From contig NZ_JAOASO010000133.1 in the NCBI RefSeq assembly GCF_030158645.1, positions 1-64,000 of the forward strand: a stretch of DNA of 64,000 nt, in the 5' to 3' direction. Both the position numbers and the translations under genes were made by a program. The notes under the pieces were generated by a model, which saw only the letters and a program-made list of their open reading frames with translations, made no database searches and was not told the DNA's origin. Positions 29,313 to 38,187 of the stretch are shown one piece after another (the first letter of the stretch is position 1; every line of letters begins with the position of its first letter). The stretch is from Hydrogenophaga sp. GTDB taxonomy: Bacteria > Pseudomonadota > Gammaproteobacteria > Burkholderiales > Burkholderiaceae_C.

Positions 29313-31793
29313 TTGAAATATTCGACTTTTCATCGTGGGCCGCAGATATGGCCCCAGACTGCCATCGCGCTGGCGTTGACGGCTGCATTCAACCTGAATG
29401 CCCACGCGCAACAAGAAAAAATACTGCCGGCGGTCGAGGTAATCGGCACCACGCCGCTGCCTGGCATCGGCCAGCCACGCAACGAGATCGCGGCACCGGT
29501 ACAAAGTGCCAGAAGCCGCGACCTCGAGCGCAGTGGCGCGCTGGAGTTGGGCGACTTCATGAACCGCAGGCTGGGCAGCGTGCATGTCAATGAAATGCAG
29601 GGCAATCCATTCCAGATGGATGTCAACTATCGCGGCTATACCGCGTCGCCGCTGCTGGGTACGCCGCAGGGCTTGTCGGTGTACATGGATGGCGTGCGCA
29701 TGAATCAGCCGTTTGGCGATGTGGTGAGCTGGGATCTGATTCCGCGCGCGGCGATCTCGTCGATGACCCTGATCCCGGGTTCGAACCCGCTGTTTGGCCT
29801 GAATACTCTGGGCGGCGCGCTGTCGGTGCAGACCAAGGACGGCAGAAGCGATCCGGGGACATCGCTGCAGACCACTGTCGGCAGCAATGCGCGGCGTGCA
29901 GTCGAGTTTGAGCATGGCGGTTTTAACGACAAGGGTCTGGACTGGTATCTGACAGGCAACCTGTTCAAGGAACGCGGCTGGCGCGATGATTCTCCGTCCG
30001 ATGTGCGCCAGTTGTTCAGCAAGCTGGGCTGGCGCGGCGGCGCCACCGACCTGAAATTGACGCTGGCACATGCCGACAATCGATTGACCGGCAACGGTCT
30101 GCAAGAGCAAAGCTTGCTGGCGCGCGACCGGGCCAGCGTGTACACCAAGCCGGATCTGACGCAGAACCGTTCCACGCTGCTCAATCTGGCGGCAAGCCAC
30201 GGATTCAATGACAATCTGCTGTTCTCCGGCAATGCGTATTACCGCAATATCAAGACCTCGACCTTCAATGGGGATATCAACGAGGAGGTGCTGGACCAGG
30301 ATGTGTATCAGCCCGGTGAAAATGCATCGAACACGCCCTTTCCATCCTTGCGCTGCATCGAGCAATCGCTGCAAAACGATGAGCCGGCCGAGAACTGCAA
30401 TGGCTTGATCAACCGCAGCCAGAGCTCGCAACAGAACTATGGGCTGTCAGGCCAGTTGACCTGGCTGGGCACGCTGGCCGGCAAGCGCAACCAGCTGGTG
30501 ACAGGCGCCGGCTATGACGCCAGTCGGGTGAAATTTACGCAATCCTCGCAGCTCGGTTTTCTGAATCCGGACCGCAGCATTAGCGGCGTCAATTCTTTTG
30601 GCGATGGTGTGAGCGGCGGCACTGTGGATGATGAACCGTATGACACGCGGGTCGATCTGTCGGGTCGCATCCGGACCTGGAGCGTATTTGCCAGCGACAC
30701 GCTGTCACTCCAGGAGAATCTGCACCTGACGCTTTCGGGGCGCTATAACACCACGTCAATCAAGAATCGCGACCAGATTCACGCCGACGGCGACAGCGCG
30801 TCGCTCAGTGGCGACCACCGCTTTTCACGTTTCAATCCAGCCATCGGCCTGAGCTACAGCCCGACGCAGGCACTCAATGCTTATGCCGGCTACAGCGCAA
30901 GCAGCCGCGCGCCGACTGCCATTGAACTGGGTTGCGCCAATCCGGACCAGCCCTGCAAGCTGCCCAATGCGATGGCTGGCGATCCGCCGCTGAACCAGGT
31001 TGTCACGCGCACCCTGGAGGCTGGCGTGCGCGGCACTGCAGCCGGCAATCTGCGATGGAATGCCGGCGTGTTCAGCGCTGAAAATCGGGACGACATCCTG
31101 TTTGTGGCCGACAATCAGGCCGGCTTTGGCTACTTCAAGAATTTCGGGAAAACCCGCCGTCAGGGGCTGGAACTGGGTCTCAGCGGCAAGCTGGGCAAGC
31201 TCAATCTGGGTGCGCAATACACCTTGCTGGATGCGACTTTCCAGAGTGCCGAAACAGTCAATGGCAGCAGCAACAGCAGCAATGTCACGGCCGCCGCCGG
31301 CGCTCCCGGCCTGGATGGCATCATCAACATTCGGCCCGGCGACCGCATTCCGCTGATTCCGCGTCAAATGCTGAAGCTGTTTGCCGATTATGCGGTGTCG
31401 CCGGCCTTCACGCTCAACGGCAGCATGGTGGCGGTGTCAGGTGCATTAGCGCGCGGCAACGAGAATAATGGCCACCAGCCGGATCGCACGTTTTACCTGG
31501 GCCAGGGCCGCAGCGCCGCTTATGCGATTTTCAATCTGGGCGCCAACTACCGCATGACGCCACAGTTGCAGTTGCTGGCGCAAGTCAATAATGTGTTCGA
31601 CACGCGCTACAACACCGCCGCCCAGCTTGGCCCGACAGGCTTTGATGCAAACGGCAATTTCCAGGCCAGACCATTCGGAGGATCGAACGCCGACGGCTTT
31701 CCGGTCCAGCAATCGACCTTCTTCGCCCCCGGCGCACCACGGCTGATCTGGGTCGGACTGCGCTATTCATTTGGCAAGCCTACCAAGGGGTAA
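29313..31793 (+). CDS. TonB-dependent outer-membrane receptor
   Basis: A TonB-dependent receptor (826 aa) that takes up a large or scarce ligand across the outer membrane. I use the TTG at 29313, five bases after AGGAG. A signal peptide ([16 protein letters not shown]) precedes the plug domain (about 35-165: [53 protein letters not shown]). The 22-strand barrel ends in [16 protein letters not shown] with an aromatic C-terminal strand. No TonB box or ferric-siderophore motif identifies the substrate. It is divergent from tnpR and lies inside the Tn3-like element, so it appears to be a passenger gene. Confidence 0.85.
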   Translation: MKYSTFHRGPQIWPQTAIALALTAAFNLNAHAQQEKILPAVEVIGTTPLPGIGQPRNEIAAPVQSARSRDLERSGALELGDFMNRRLGSVHVNEMQGNPFQMDVNYRGYTASPLLGTPQGLSVYMDGVRMNQPFGDVVSWDLIPRAAISSMTLIPGSNPLFGLNTLGGALSVQTKDGRSDPGTSLQTTVGSNARRAVEFEHGGFNDKGLDWYLTGNLFKERGWRDDSPSDVRQLFSKLGWRGGATDLKLTLAHADNRLTGNGLQEQSLLARDRASVYTKPDLTQNRSTLLNLAASHGFNDNLLFSGNAYYRNIKTSTFNGDINEEVLDQDVYQPGENASNTPFPSLRCIEQSLQNDEPAENCNGLINRSQSSQQNYGLSGQLTWLGTLAGKRNQLVTGAGYDASRVKFTQSSQLGFLNPDRSISGVNSFGDGVSGGTVDDEPYDTRVDLSGRIRTWSVFASDTLSLQENLHLTLSGRYNTTSIKNRDQIHADGDSASLSGDHRFSRFNPAIGLSYSPTQALNAYAGYSASSRAPTAIELGCANPDQPCKLPNAMAGDPPLNQVVTRTLEAGVRGTAAGNLRWNAGVFSAENRDDILFVADNQAGFGYFKNFGKTRRQGLELGLSGKLGKLNLGAQYTLLDATFQSAETVNGSSNSSNVTAAAGAPGLDGIINIRPGDRIPLIPRQMLKLFADYAVSPAFTLNGSMVAVSGALARGNENNGHQPDRTFYLGQGRSAAYAIFNLGANYRMTPQLQLLAQVNNVFDTRYNTAAQLGPTGFDANGNFQARPFGGSNADGFPVQQSTFFAPGAPRLIWVGLRYSFGKPTKG

Positions 31794-31877
31794 CCGGAGA
31801 TTGCCATGCACCTGCGCGTATGGCAATCCACCAGCAGAACGTGTGTTTCGAAGGCATGCCAGGCGGTGGCTTTTTAA

Positions 31878-32053
31878 ATATAGCGCGAGACGCCGATAAT
31901 GCGTTCGGTTTCGGTGAATTCGCCGTCTGCTGTCGGTGTGCGCTGCTTGTAGATCGCGACCAGTGCCATTTCGCGGTCATAGTCGATCCGCGTGTAACGC
32001 GCAGAGCCATTGGCCACAAAGGCGCGGAAGCGAATCCTCGCCCAACTGAAAAC
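31878..32053 (-). pseudogene. GNAT acetyltransferase C-terminal fragment
   Basis: The minus strand encodes RFRAFVANGSARYTRIDYDR, then EMALVAIYKQRTPTADG, then TERIIGVSRYI and a stop. It resembles part of the GNAT domain of acyl-CoA synthetase-like protein acetyltransferases (IDYDREMALVA motif). No start or N-terminal part exists: the frame runs into the transposon end at 32054, so it is a fragment carried just inside the inverted repeat. Confidence 0.5.
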
Positions 32054-32091
32054 CTTAGCGTACTATTTTTTTCGAATTCTGTGGGCGCCCC
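32054..32091. repeat. Right terminal inverted repeat of a Tn3-family transposon
   Basis: On the minus strand the 38 bases begin GGGGCGCCCACAGAATTCG and end TACGCTAAG, closely matching the Tn21/Tn501 repeat pattern (GGGG at the outer tip, GAATTCGG in the middle, GCTAAG inside). The orientation puts the transposon to the left. The right-hand target duplication cannot be tested because the left end is missing. Confidence 0.75.
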
Positions 32092-32384
32092 ATCTTCATC
32101 GCGTTGTCCATGTGTTCACGGCCAGCCGACCCGGCGCGTTCAGTGGAATGGACAAGCGTCAAGTAGTGGCGGGCCATCGAGAAGAGCTGATCGCTTGCCT
32201 GACCGTTGATTTCCATGTGAGCACCGAGGTAGCCCAGAGCTGCAGCGCATCGAGGGTTGCCACTCATGAACAACTCGCCGGATTGCGACCGCAGATAGCT
32301 ATTTGGGTATGCACCCGTGACCGATTCGCCAGCAAAGGCCGGCAGCGACAGACAGACCACTAGGGCGAGGGCAAGTTTCTTCAT
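32055..32384 (-). CDS. Small exported protein, 3' end replaced by transposon repeat
   Basis: A 109-residue frame with a clear signal peptide (MKKLALALVVCLSLPAFA) and a mature part of unknown family (SGNPRCAAALGYLGAHMEIN; DQLFSMARHYLTLVHSTE). Its last codons (GRPQNSKKIVR) and stop lie within the Tn3 inverted repeat, so the original C-terminus is lost and the present ending is a fusion. Whether the shortened protein still works is unknown. It has no good neighbour to suggest a role. Confidence 0.55.
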   Translation of the reverse strand: MKKLALALVVCLSLPAFAGESVTGAYPNSYLRSQSGELFMSGNPRCAAALGYLGAHMEINGQASDQLFSMARHYLTLVHSTERAGSAGREHMDNAMKMGRPQNSKKIVR

Positions 32385-32479
32385 GTGAGACCTTCAGAGG
32401 TTGGGTTTAGACGTTGCGAATTGCTCCATCCACACCCTCAATACGCGAGGCGGAACATGCAGAGAGCAGACGTGAAAAT

Positions 32480-32502
32480 GCCCACCGAAGTGGGCCTTTC
32501 TT
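32480..32502 (-). terminator. Terminator of the 32521-32943 gene
   Basis: GCCCAC-loop-GTGGGC (32480-32495) reads with a TTCG tetraloop on the minus strand, followed by ATTTTC. It lies 25 bp after the stop of the minus-strand gene. On the plus strand it is also followed by CTTTCTT, so it may act in both directions. Confidence 0.65.
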
Positions 32503-32520
32503 GTGTGTGCCTGGAGCTGC

Positions 32521-32943
32521 TTACCGCGTGGCTTGCTCATCGAGCTGGGCTTGCATGGCGGCGGCGTGGCGCTCGGCTGCGTCTTTGGCCATGGCCTGCT
32601 CTTGCGCCCGGCTTTGCTCCATGGCGTTCACGGCCTCATCAGACGCCCAGTCGAAGCCACCTTGCTTGGCCAGCGGGCGAGCTGAGGCGTTGTAGGTCCG
32701 AAGCGGGACATGGATCACCGTGGGTGCGGGTTGCGCGGCTACTTGCCGGAGCTGCCGCGCGGGAGCGGGGTTTTGCAGCTTGAATGCTCCGTGGCTGGGC
32801 AGGGCATCTGAGGCAAACGCTTGGCCAGCGGCGCTCATTCCGCCGTGCAGCCGGTCAGCGTTCATCACGACCACGGCCATGACGCCAAGGGCGAGGAGGA
32901 AGGCGAAGGGCGAGATTTTGGACTTGGTGTTGCGGGTGCTCAT
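32521..32943 (-). CDS. Small membrane-anchored protein, unknown
   Basis: A 140-residue protein with one N-terminal membrane segment (FAFLLALGVMAVVVM, about 13-27), a Pro/Ala/Gln-rich middle and a charged helical C-terminus (DEAVNAMEQSRAQEQAMAKD, then AAERHAAAMQAQLDEQA) that looks like a short coiled coil exposed to the periplasm. I recognise no family. A terminator follows it. It could be a small envelope or conjugation-type accessory protein, but nothing in the sequence decides this. Confidence 0.5.
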   Translation of the reverse strand: MSTRNTKSKISPFAFLLALGVMAVVVMNADRLHGGMSAAGQAFASDALPSHGAFKLQNPAPARQLRQVAAQPAPTVIHVPLRTYNASARPLAKQGGFDWASDEAVNAMEQSRAQEQAMAKDAAERHAAAMQAQLDEQATR

Positions 32944-33194
32944 GATGTTTTCCGGGTTGGGTTCTGACGCTGGCTTCCCAGCTTTGCTGATACCTTCAAT
33001 GTGCTCGTCGGAACCTCGGGACGGAGATCAATTGCGAAGTAGTTGCAGTCGGTGCCTCTCTCCAGTGCGCTCGGACTGGCTAGCACGTACCTGGCAGAGG
33101 AGGGTGCGAGCGACTAAAGTTGGGCACCGGCAATGGTCGGTGAGGCGGATCCGCGCCTTCGATGAATAGCGCTCAACACTCTGGAGAAAGGAAC

Positions 33195-33365
33195 ATGACT
33201 GCGTATCAGTCAGCCTCTCCAATGCGCCGTGGTTCTGCTGCGGATGCAGGGCCGGCGACGAGGCAGTTTCTTTGCCTACCCTCTCAGGAGGGTGCTATGC
33301 ATCCTAAGCACATCGATGGTGAATTTGACGGCCAGCTTGTTTCCTTCCTTCATCCCCAACCTTAA
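33195..33365 (+). CDS. Small unknown ORF coupled to the OLD nuclease gene
   Basis: A 56-codon frame (MTAYQSASPMRRGSAADAGP, ... EFDGQLVSFLHPQP) preceded by GGAGAAAGG (33181-33189). Its TAA stop overlaps the ATG of the next gene (TAATG, 33363-33367). The ribosome site and overlap suggest a leader or partner gene of the nuclease. Its composition is not distinctive and no family is seen, so it may equally be non-coding leader. Confidence 0.35.
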   Translation: MTAYQSASPMRRGSAADAGPATRQFLCLPSQEGAMHPKHIDGEFDGQLVSFLHPQP

Positions 33366-35152
33366 TGGGCACAATCTACTCCATGAACGTTCTCATACCT
33401 AATTTGGCAATTGCGGGCTATCGAAGTTTTGGGAAGCAACCTCAGTACTTCGAGCGATTCGCAAAGGTAAATATTTTCATCGGGCAGAATAACGCCGGCA
33501 AGTCAAACGTCCTTAGGTTCTTGCATGAAATCTACCCGAACGCCTCACAGAGAGAGACACCGAAGCTCGACTTACTAGCAAGACATTTGCCTGATCAGCC
33601 ACCAATCCTTCTTGGTATAGGCGAGGCATTCAACCGCACTGATCCTAAGCGCCCAAAGCTGATGGACGATCAAATATTATTAGCTGGTAATCACAGCGAG
33701 CAAAACAAGGCGATCCTTTCAAATACGCTAGGAAAGCTCCTCGCCGAAAAGGCGCGAATTGATCAGACGAATTTGTGTTGGACACTATTGACGCTGCCTA
33801 TTCGCACAGACGAGCAAGAATCTTGGATAGAAGCCGCGAAGATACTTCAGGACCAAGAGATAAAGCACGTATGGGCCTTGCTCACGGGAATGAGCGGGGG
33901 TGACCGAAAGTATAGCTGGGAACCAGGTGTACTTCAGCGAATTCAGGCGGCTCCAATGGCTATTCGGACGCAGATGATCCCCGCCATTCGCCAGATCGGC
34001 GCTAAGGGAAGCACTTCCGATTCTTTCGACGGCACAGGAATAATCGAACGAGTTGCAAAACTCCAAAATCCCGATGTCCACAGCCAGACAAGTCGCCAAC
34101 GCTTCAACGCGATCCGCGACTTCCTGCGCGACGTCGTAGATCGACCGGATGCCACCATCGAAGTCCCATACGAAAGGGACACAATCTTGGTGCATATGGA
34201 TGGAAAGGTACTTCCCATTGAATCGCTTGGATCGGGGATTCACGAAGTCATCATCTTAGCTTCGGCTGCAACAGTCCTAGAGGATTACGTCGTCTGCATA
34301 GAAGAACCAGAGTTGCATCTGAATCCTATTCTTCAGAAGAAGCTGCTACGGTACCTCGCGCGATACACGCAAAATCAGTATTTCATAACTACGCACTCTG
34401 CAGCACTAATGGACACACCAGGCGCGGAGGTGTATCACGTTAGTCTGAAAGATGGCGCTTCGATTGTTGAACGTGCAACCAGCAATGAACACCGTTCGTC
34501 GGTATGCGAAGACTTGGGCTATCACCCATCGGATCTTCTGCAAGCAAACTGCGTGATTTGGGTGGAGGGTCCCTCAGACCGTATTTATCTGAAATGGTGG
34601 CTCCGTAGTGTGGATCCAGATCTGGTAGAGGGCATTCACTACAGCATCATGTTCTATGGCGGTCGATTGGCATCACATCTAACGCAGGCTCCAGACAGTA
34701 CGGAGATCAGCGATTTCATCTCGCTCCGCCGCTTCAACCGCAGGGGGGCAATGATTATTGATAGTGATCGCGATAAGCCGCATGCATCTATAAACGCGAC
34801 CAAACGGCGACTTCAAACCGAATTTGATTCTGGACCAGGTCATGCATGGATCACGGAAGGGCGGGAGATCGAGAACTACCTGCAGCCTTCACAGGTTGCG
34901 AGCGCCATTTCAGTGATTCACCCGAGAGCAGTCCAGATTGCTGAGACGGGTAAGCATGCCAACTTGCTGCGCATCAAATCAGCAAATGGTAAGGAGACCA
35001 GCGCGTCGAAGGTCGATGTGGCCAAGTACGTTGTAGGGCATTTCGAGCCCGATTTGAGTGTGCTCGACTTACGAAAGAGAGTCACTGTGCTACGCACATT
35101 CATCCTAGATTCGAACCCGAAGACAGGACCAGCCGCCGCTGGTGCACCCTAG
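33365..35152 (+). CDS. OLD-family ATP-dependent nuclease (ABC ATPase + Toprim)
   Basis: A 595-residue protein combining an SMC/ABC-type ATPase with a Toprim nuclease, as in OLD and GajA proteins that attack phage or plasmid DNA. ATPase motifs: Walker A GQNNAGKSN (40-48), signature SLGSGIHE (287-294), Walker B VCIEEPELHL (310-319) and H-loop TTHS (342-345). Toprim motifs: WVEGPSD with E401, then DSDRD (D466, D468), and GREIENY (499-505). No UvrD-like gajB follows, so it resembles a class 1 (single-gene) OLD protein. The gene is visibly less GC-rich than its neighbours, pointing to transfer. An alternative start is residue 7 (33383). Confidence 0.8.
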   Translation: MGTIYSMNVLIPNLAIAGYRSFGKQPQYFERFAKVNIFIGQNNAGKSNVLRFLHEIYPNASQRETPKLDLLARHLPDQPPILLGIGEAFNRTDPKRPKLMDDQILLAGNHSEQNKAILSNTLGKLLAEKARIDQTNLCWTLLTLPIRTDEQESWIEAAKILQDQEIKHVWALLTGMSGGDRKYSWEPGVLQRIQAAPMAIRTQMIPAIRQIGAKGSTSDSFDGTGIIERVAKLQNPDVHSQTSRQRFNAIRDFLRDVVDRPDATIEVPYERDTILVHMDGKVLPIESLGSGIHEVIILASAATVLEDYVVCIEEPELHLNPILQKKLLRYLARYTQNQYFITTHSAALMDTPGAEVYHVSLKDGASIVERATSNEHRSSVCEDLGYHPSDLLQANCVIWVEGPSDRIYLKWWLRSVDPDLVEGIHYSIMFYGGRLASHLTQAPDSTEISDFISLRRFNRRGAMIIDSDRDKPHASINATKRRLQTEFDSGPGHAWITEGREIENYLQPSQVASAISVIHPRAVQIAETGKHANLLRIKSANGKETSASKVDVAKYVVGHFEPDLSVLDLRKRVTVLRTFILDSNPKTGPAAAGAP

Positions 35153-35336
35153 CGCATGTGAAACCGCCGTATCACGCGCTTGTCTGCCGAGGCGCACTGG
35201 TGGAGGAGCAGCCGGGCACTCGTGATCGGCTGCTCCAGGTGTAGTTGCGTCGTGAGGTCTGAACCGCGATAATGTTGTAATTCTTTTTGTTTACATAATA
35301 TACATCGTAGAATGTGCGACAAGGTTCCGTCGAGAT

Positions 35337-35370
35337 GAAAAAAGAAAGCCCGACTCAAGGTCGGGCTTTC
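35337..35370 (-). terminator. Bidirectional terminator between OLD gene and tctA
   Basis: AAAGCCCGAC (35345-35354) and GTCGGGCTTT (35360-35369) form a perfect 10-bp stem with a 5-base loop. On the minus strand it ends in TTTCTTTTTTC after tctA; on the plus strand CTTTCTTC follows. Confidence 0.85.
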
Positions 35371-35393
35371 TTCACAGGTCACCTGAGCCGTGG

Positions 35394-36905
35394 TCAGTCT
35401 TCGACGAATGCCTCTTCGCGCTTCTTCTTGATCGATGGCAGCAACACGATGGCCAGCAACAACAGCGCCGCCGCCAGCAACGAGGCGGAGATGGGCCTCG
35501 TCACGAACACCGACCAGTCGCCACGCGAGATCAGCAAGGCGCGACGCAGATACTCTTCCATCATCGGACCCAGAATGAGACCCAGCAACAAGGGTGCTGG
35601 CTCACAACCCAGTTTGATGAAGCTGTAACCAATCAAGCCAAACACGGCCACCATCCAGATGTCGAAGCTGTTGTTGTTGGTCGAATACACACCAATCGCA
35701 CAAAACATCAGGATGGCTGGGAACAGCCAGCGATAAGGCACCGACAGCAATTTGACCCAGACACCGATCAGGGGCAGGTTCAGAACGATGAGCATCAGGT
35801 TGCCGATCCACATCGAGGCGATCAAACCCCAGAACAGCTCGGGGTTGGATGTCATGACCTGCGGGCCAGGCTGGATGTTGTGGATCGTCATCGCACCCAC
35901 CATCAGCGCCATCACGGCGTTGGGAGGAATGCCCAGGGTCAACAACGGGATGAACGACGTCTGCGAACCGGCGTTGTTGGCCGACTCGGGGGCCGCCACG
36001 CCGCGGATGTTGCCCTGGCCGAAGGGCACCTCGCCCGGCTTGAGCTTGGTCTTCTTTTCGATGGTGTAGGCCGCAAACGACGACAACAACGCACCGCCAC
36101 CGGGCAGGATGCCCAGCACCGAGCCCAATGCCGTGCCGCGCATCACGGCGGGCAGCATGCGCTTGAAGTCTTCCTTGGTGGGCATGAGGCCATGCACCTT
36201 GCCGGTGAAGACTTCGCGCTTGCTTTCATCCTGCGACAGGTTGCTGATGATCTCGCCGTAGCCAAAGATGCCCATGGCGATCACGACGAAGTTGATGCCG
36301 TCGGTCAACTCGGGGATGTCGAAGCTGAAACGGGCCACACCGGAGTTCACGTCGGTACCGACCAGGCCGATCAGCAGGCCCAGGACGATCATGGCCAGCG
36401 CCTTGAGCAACGAGCCCGAGGCCAGCACCACAGCACCGATGAGACCCAACACCATGAGCGCAAAGTACTCGGAAGGCCCAAAGCTCAGCGCCACCTCGGT
36501 CAGCGGCGGCGCGAAGGCGGCCAGCACCAGGGTGCCGACACAACCGGCGAAAAACGAGCCCAGGCCTGCGGCAGCGAGTGCAGGGCCTGCCCTGCCCTTG
36601 CGCGCCATCTGGTAACCGTCGATCACGGTCACGACCGATGACGATTCGCCCGGCAGGTTGACCAGAATGGCGGTGGTCGATCCACCGTACTGTGCGCCGT
36701 AATAGATGCCGGCCAGCATGATGAGCGCGGCCACAGGCTCCAGCCCGTAGGTCACGGGCAGCAACATGGCAATGGTGGCCAGCGGGCCGATGCCGGGCAA
36801 CACGCCGATGAGTGTGCCCAGCAGGCAACCCACAAACGCGTAGATCAGGTTCTGGAGGGTGAAGGCGACACTGAAGCCCAGTGCGAGGTTGTCAAAGAGT
36901 TCCAT
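35394..36905 (-). CDS. tctA: Tripartite tricarboxylate transporter large permease TctA
   Basis: The large inner-membrane subunit (503 aa) of a tripartite tricarboxylate transporter that imports citrate-like acids captured by a periplasmic TctC/Bug protein. Ten or more membrane segments span the protein. The conserved repeats GTLIGVLPGIGPLATIAMLL (near 36-55) and GSVLGILPGGGALLSSFAAY (around 260) are both present. The gene follows tctB by 15 bp. No tctC-type binding protein gene is in this neighbourhood, so the receptor must be encoded elsewhere. A strong terminator follows. Confidence 0.9.
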   Translation of the reverse strand: MELFDNLALGFSVAFTLQNLIYAFVGCLLGTLIGVLPGIGPLATIAMLLPVTYGLEPVAALIMLAGIYYGAQYGGSTTAILVNLPGESSSVVTVIDGYQMARKGRAGPALAAAGLGSFFAGCVGTLVLAAFAPPLTEVALSFGPSEYFALMVLGLIGAVVLASGSLLKALAMIVLGLLIGLVGTDVNSGVARFSFDIPELTDGINFVVIAMGIFGYGEIISNLSQDESKREVFTGKVHGLMPTKEDFKRMLPAVMRGTALGSVLGILPGGGALLSSFAAYTIEKKTKLKPGEVPFGQGNIRGVAAPESANNAGSQTSFIPLLTLGIPPNAVMALMVGAMTIHNIQPGPQVMTSNPELFWGLIASMWIGNLMLIVLNLPLIGVWVKLLSVPYRWLFPAILMFCAIGVYSTNNNSFDIWMVAVFGLIGYSFIKLGCEPAPLLLGLILGPMMEEYLRRALLISRGDWSVFVTRPISASLLAAALLLLAIVLLPSIKKKREEAFVED

Positions 36906-36920
36906 GGGGGTTGTCTCCGG

Positions 36921-37409
36921 TCAGGCGGTCAGGAAGGCAGGCCACACCGGGAACTGCAAATTGAGCATGTAGACGAATGCGCCGTAACTGCCGATCGCGA
37001 GCAGGGTCGCCAGAAGCAACGATTCCTTGATGTTGCAGTTGGGACGCGCGTAGCCAGCAATGATCACCAGGCCGTAGATGGCCACGATGAAGCCCATGGC
37101 GGGGATGCCCAACGAAGGCAAACCCACCAGCAGCGCGCCGAATGCCAGATTGGCGCCGAGCACGAAGCCCAGCGGTCGCCATGCGATCTTGCCGATGGGG
37201 TCGCCGTCGGGCGCTTTGCTGCGAAAAGACTGGATGGTGATCACGATGCCGAGGATCGTGAGCAGGATCCCGAGCAGCAATGGAAAGTACCCTGGCCCCA
37301 TGCGGGCCGCTGTGCCCACGTCAAAGCTCGTCGCACCCATGGCAAACGAGCCGCCCACGATGGTGAACATCAAACCAGAAAAAAAGTCTTTTTGACTTGC
37401 CAGCTTCAC
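36921..37409 (-). CDS. tctB: Tripartite tricarboxylate transporter small subunit TctB
   Basis: The small membrane subunit (162 aa) of the same transporter. Four hydrophobic helices (about 10-28, 42-60, 78-98 plus 102-120, 130-152) and the family motif RMGPGYFPLLLGILLTILG are present. It is directly upstream of tctA in one operon. Substrate unknown. Confidence 0.85.
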   Translation of the reverse strand: MKLASQKDFFSGLMFTIVGGSFAMGATSFDVGTAARMGPGYFPLLLGILLTILGIVITIQSFRSKAPDGDPIGKIAWRPLGFVLGANLAFGALLVGLPSLGIPAMGFIVAIYGLVIIAGYARPNCNIKESLLLATLLAIGSYGAFVYMLNLQFPVWPAFLTA

Positions 37410-37493
37410 AGTGTCTCCTCGGAATATCGGGTGTGGCGATTCTGATGCGGTCGCAGGAATATCCCCATGTGGGTTACACCTACATGAACGGGG

Positions 37494-38174
37494 CTACCAG
37501 CGGCCTTGCGGCTGCCTGGCACGGACAAAGGCAGCGATGATCTCGGCCGATTCGGCCCTCTGGGCCCGGTTGGCGAAGTCGATGGCCGAGAGCCCTTGCT
37601 GGTTCTTCAAAAGGGGATCGGCGCCCTCTTCCAGCAGCAGCTTGACCACCGATGGGTGGCCATAATGCGCCGCCATCATCAGTGGCGTGCTGCCATTGGG
37701 CGACTCGGCGTCGATGTAGGCGTGGTGCTCCAGCAGCAGGCGGGTCAGCGCGAGACTGCCCGCATCGGCGTTGGTGGCCGCATAGTGCAGCGGGGTCCAC
37801 CCCGGCTTGTTGACTTCGGCCTTGCGTTCGATGAGGCGCCGGGCCAGCTCCAGCCGCCCTTTGAGGGCGGCCATCATCAACGGAGTTTCGTCCTGTCTGG
37901 TGCGAACCTCGACCTGCACGCTGGGCTCACCCAGCAGAAAGCCGGACACCTCCCAGGCACCGTCGCGCAAGGCCAGGAACAAGGCGGGTTCACCTTGCTC
38001 GTTGCGGGTGTTGAGATCAAAACCACGCTGGGCCAACTGGCGCAGCGCGCTGACGTCATTGCGTTTGACCGCCGAGAAAAAATCGCTGAACGAATCGGCC
38101 CACGCCGCCGTGGACAAACCGATGGACAGCACCAGCAGCCATTTGAAAACAATGTTCTTTTGGGATGTCTTCAT
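37494..38174 (-). CDS. Exported ankyrin-repeat protein
   Basis: A 226-residue protein with a signal peptide (WLLVLSIGLSTAAWA) followed by about five ankyrin repeats from residue 30 to the end. Clear repeats are ETPLMMAALKGRLELARRLI, WTPLHYAATNADAGSLALTR and STPLMMAAHYGHPSVVKLLL. I choose the ATG at 38174 because the longer frame would put 14 hydrophilic residues before the signal peptide. It lies 13 bp after tatD, probably in the same transcript. Presumably a periplasmic protein-binding scaffold; the partner is unknown. Confidence 0.8.
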   Translation of the reverse strand: MKTSQKNIVFKWLLVLSIGLSTAAWADSFSDFFSAVKRNDVSALRQLAQRGFDLNTRNEQGEPALFLALRDGAWEVSGFLLGEPSVQVEVRTRQDETPLMMAALKGRLELARRLIERKAEVNKPGWTPLHYAATNADAGSLALTRLLLEHHAYIDAESPNGSTPLMMAAHYGHPSVVKLLLEEGADPLLKNQQGLSAIDFANRAQRAESAEIIAAFVRARQPQGRW

Positions 38175-38187
38175 GTGATTTGTAAAC

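Larger units (their letters stand above)
27850..32091. mobile_element. Damaged Tn3-family transposon with TonB-receptor passenger
   Basis: From left to right: a 3'-truncated tnpA, tnpR, a res-like site, a divergent TonB-dependent receptor gene, a GNAT fragment and a 38-bp terminal inverted repeat of Tn21/Tn501 type (32054-32091). Transposition genes at one end with passengers beyond res is the usual arrangement. No matching left repeat is seen; tnpA is broken at about 27864, where unrelated sequence beginning GGGG on the minus strand takes over. Confidence 0.6.

Noticed and set aside
29127-30431. 434-codon minus-strand frame inside the TonB receptor
   Set aside because: The sense strand encodes a complete receptor with signal peptide and plug; the antisense frame shows no motifs.
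33365-35152. A two-gene Gabija system
   Set aside because: GajA-like features are present but no UvrD-type helicase gene follows; the next gene is tctA on the other strand.
35149-35382. Minus-strand 77-codon frame after the OLD gene
   Set aside because: It has no ribosome site, overlaps the terminator hairpin and resembles nothing.
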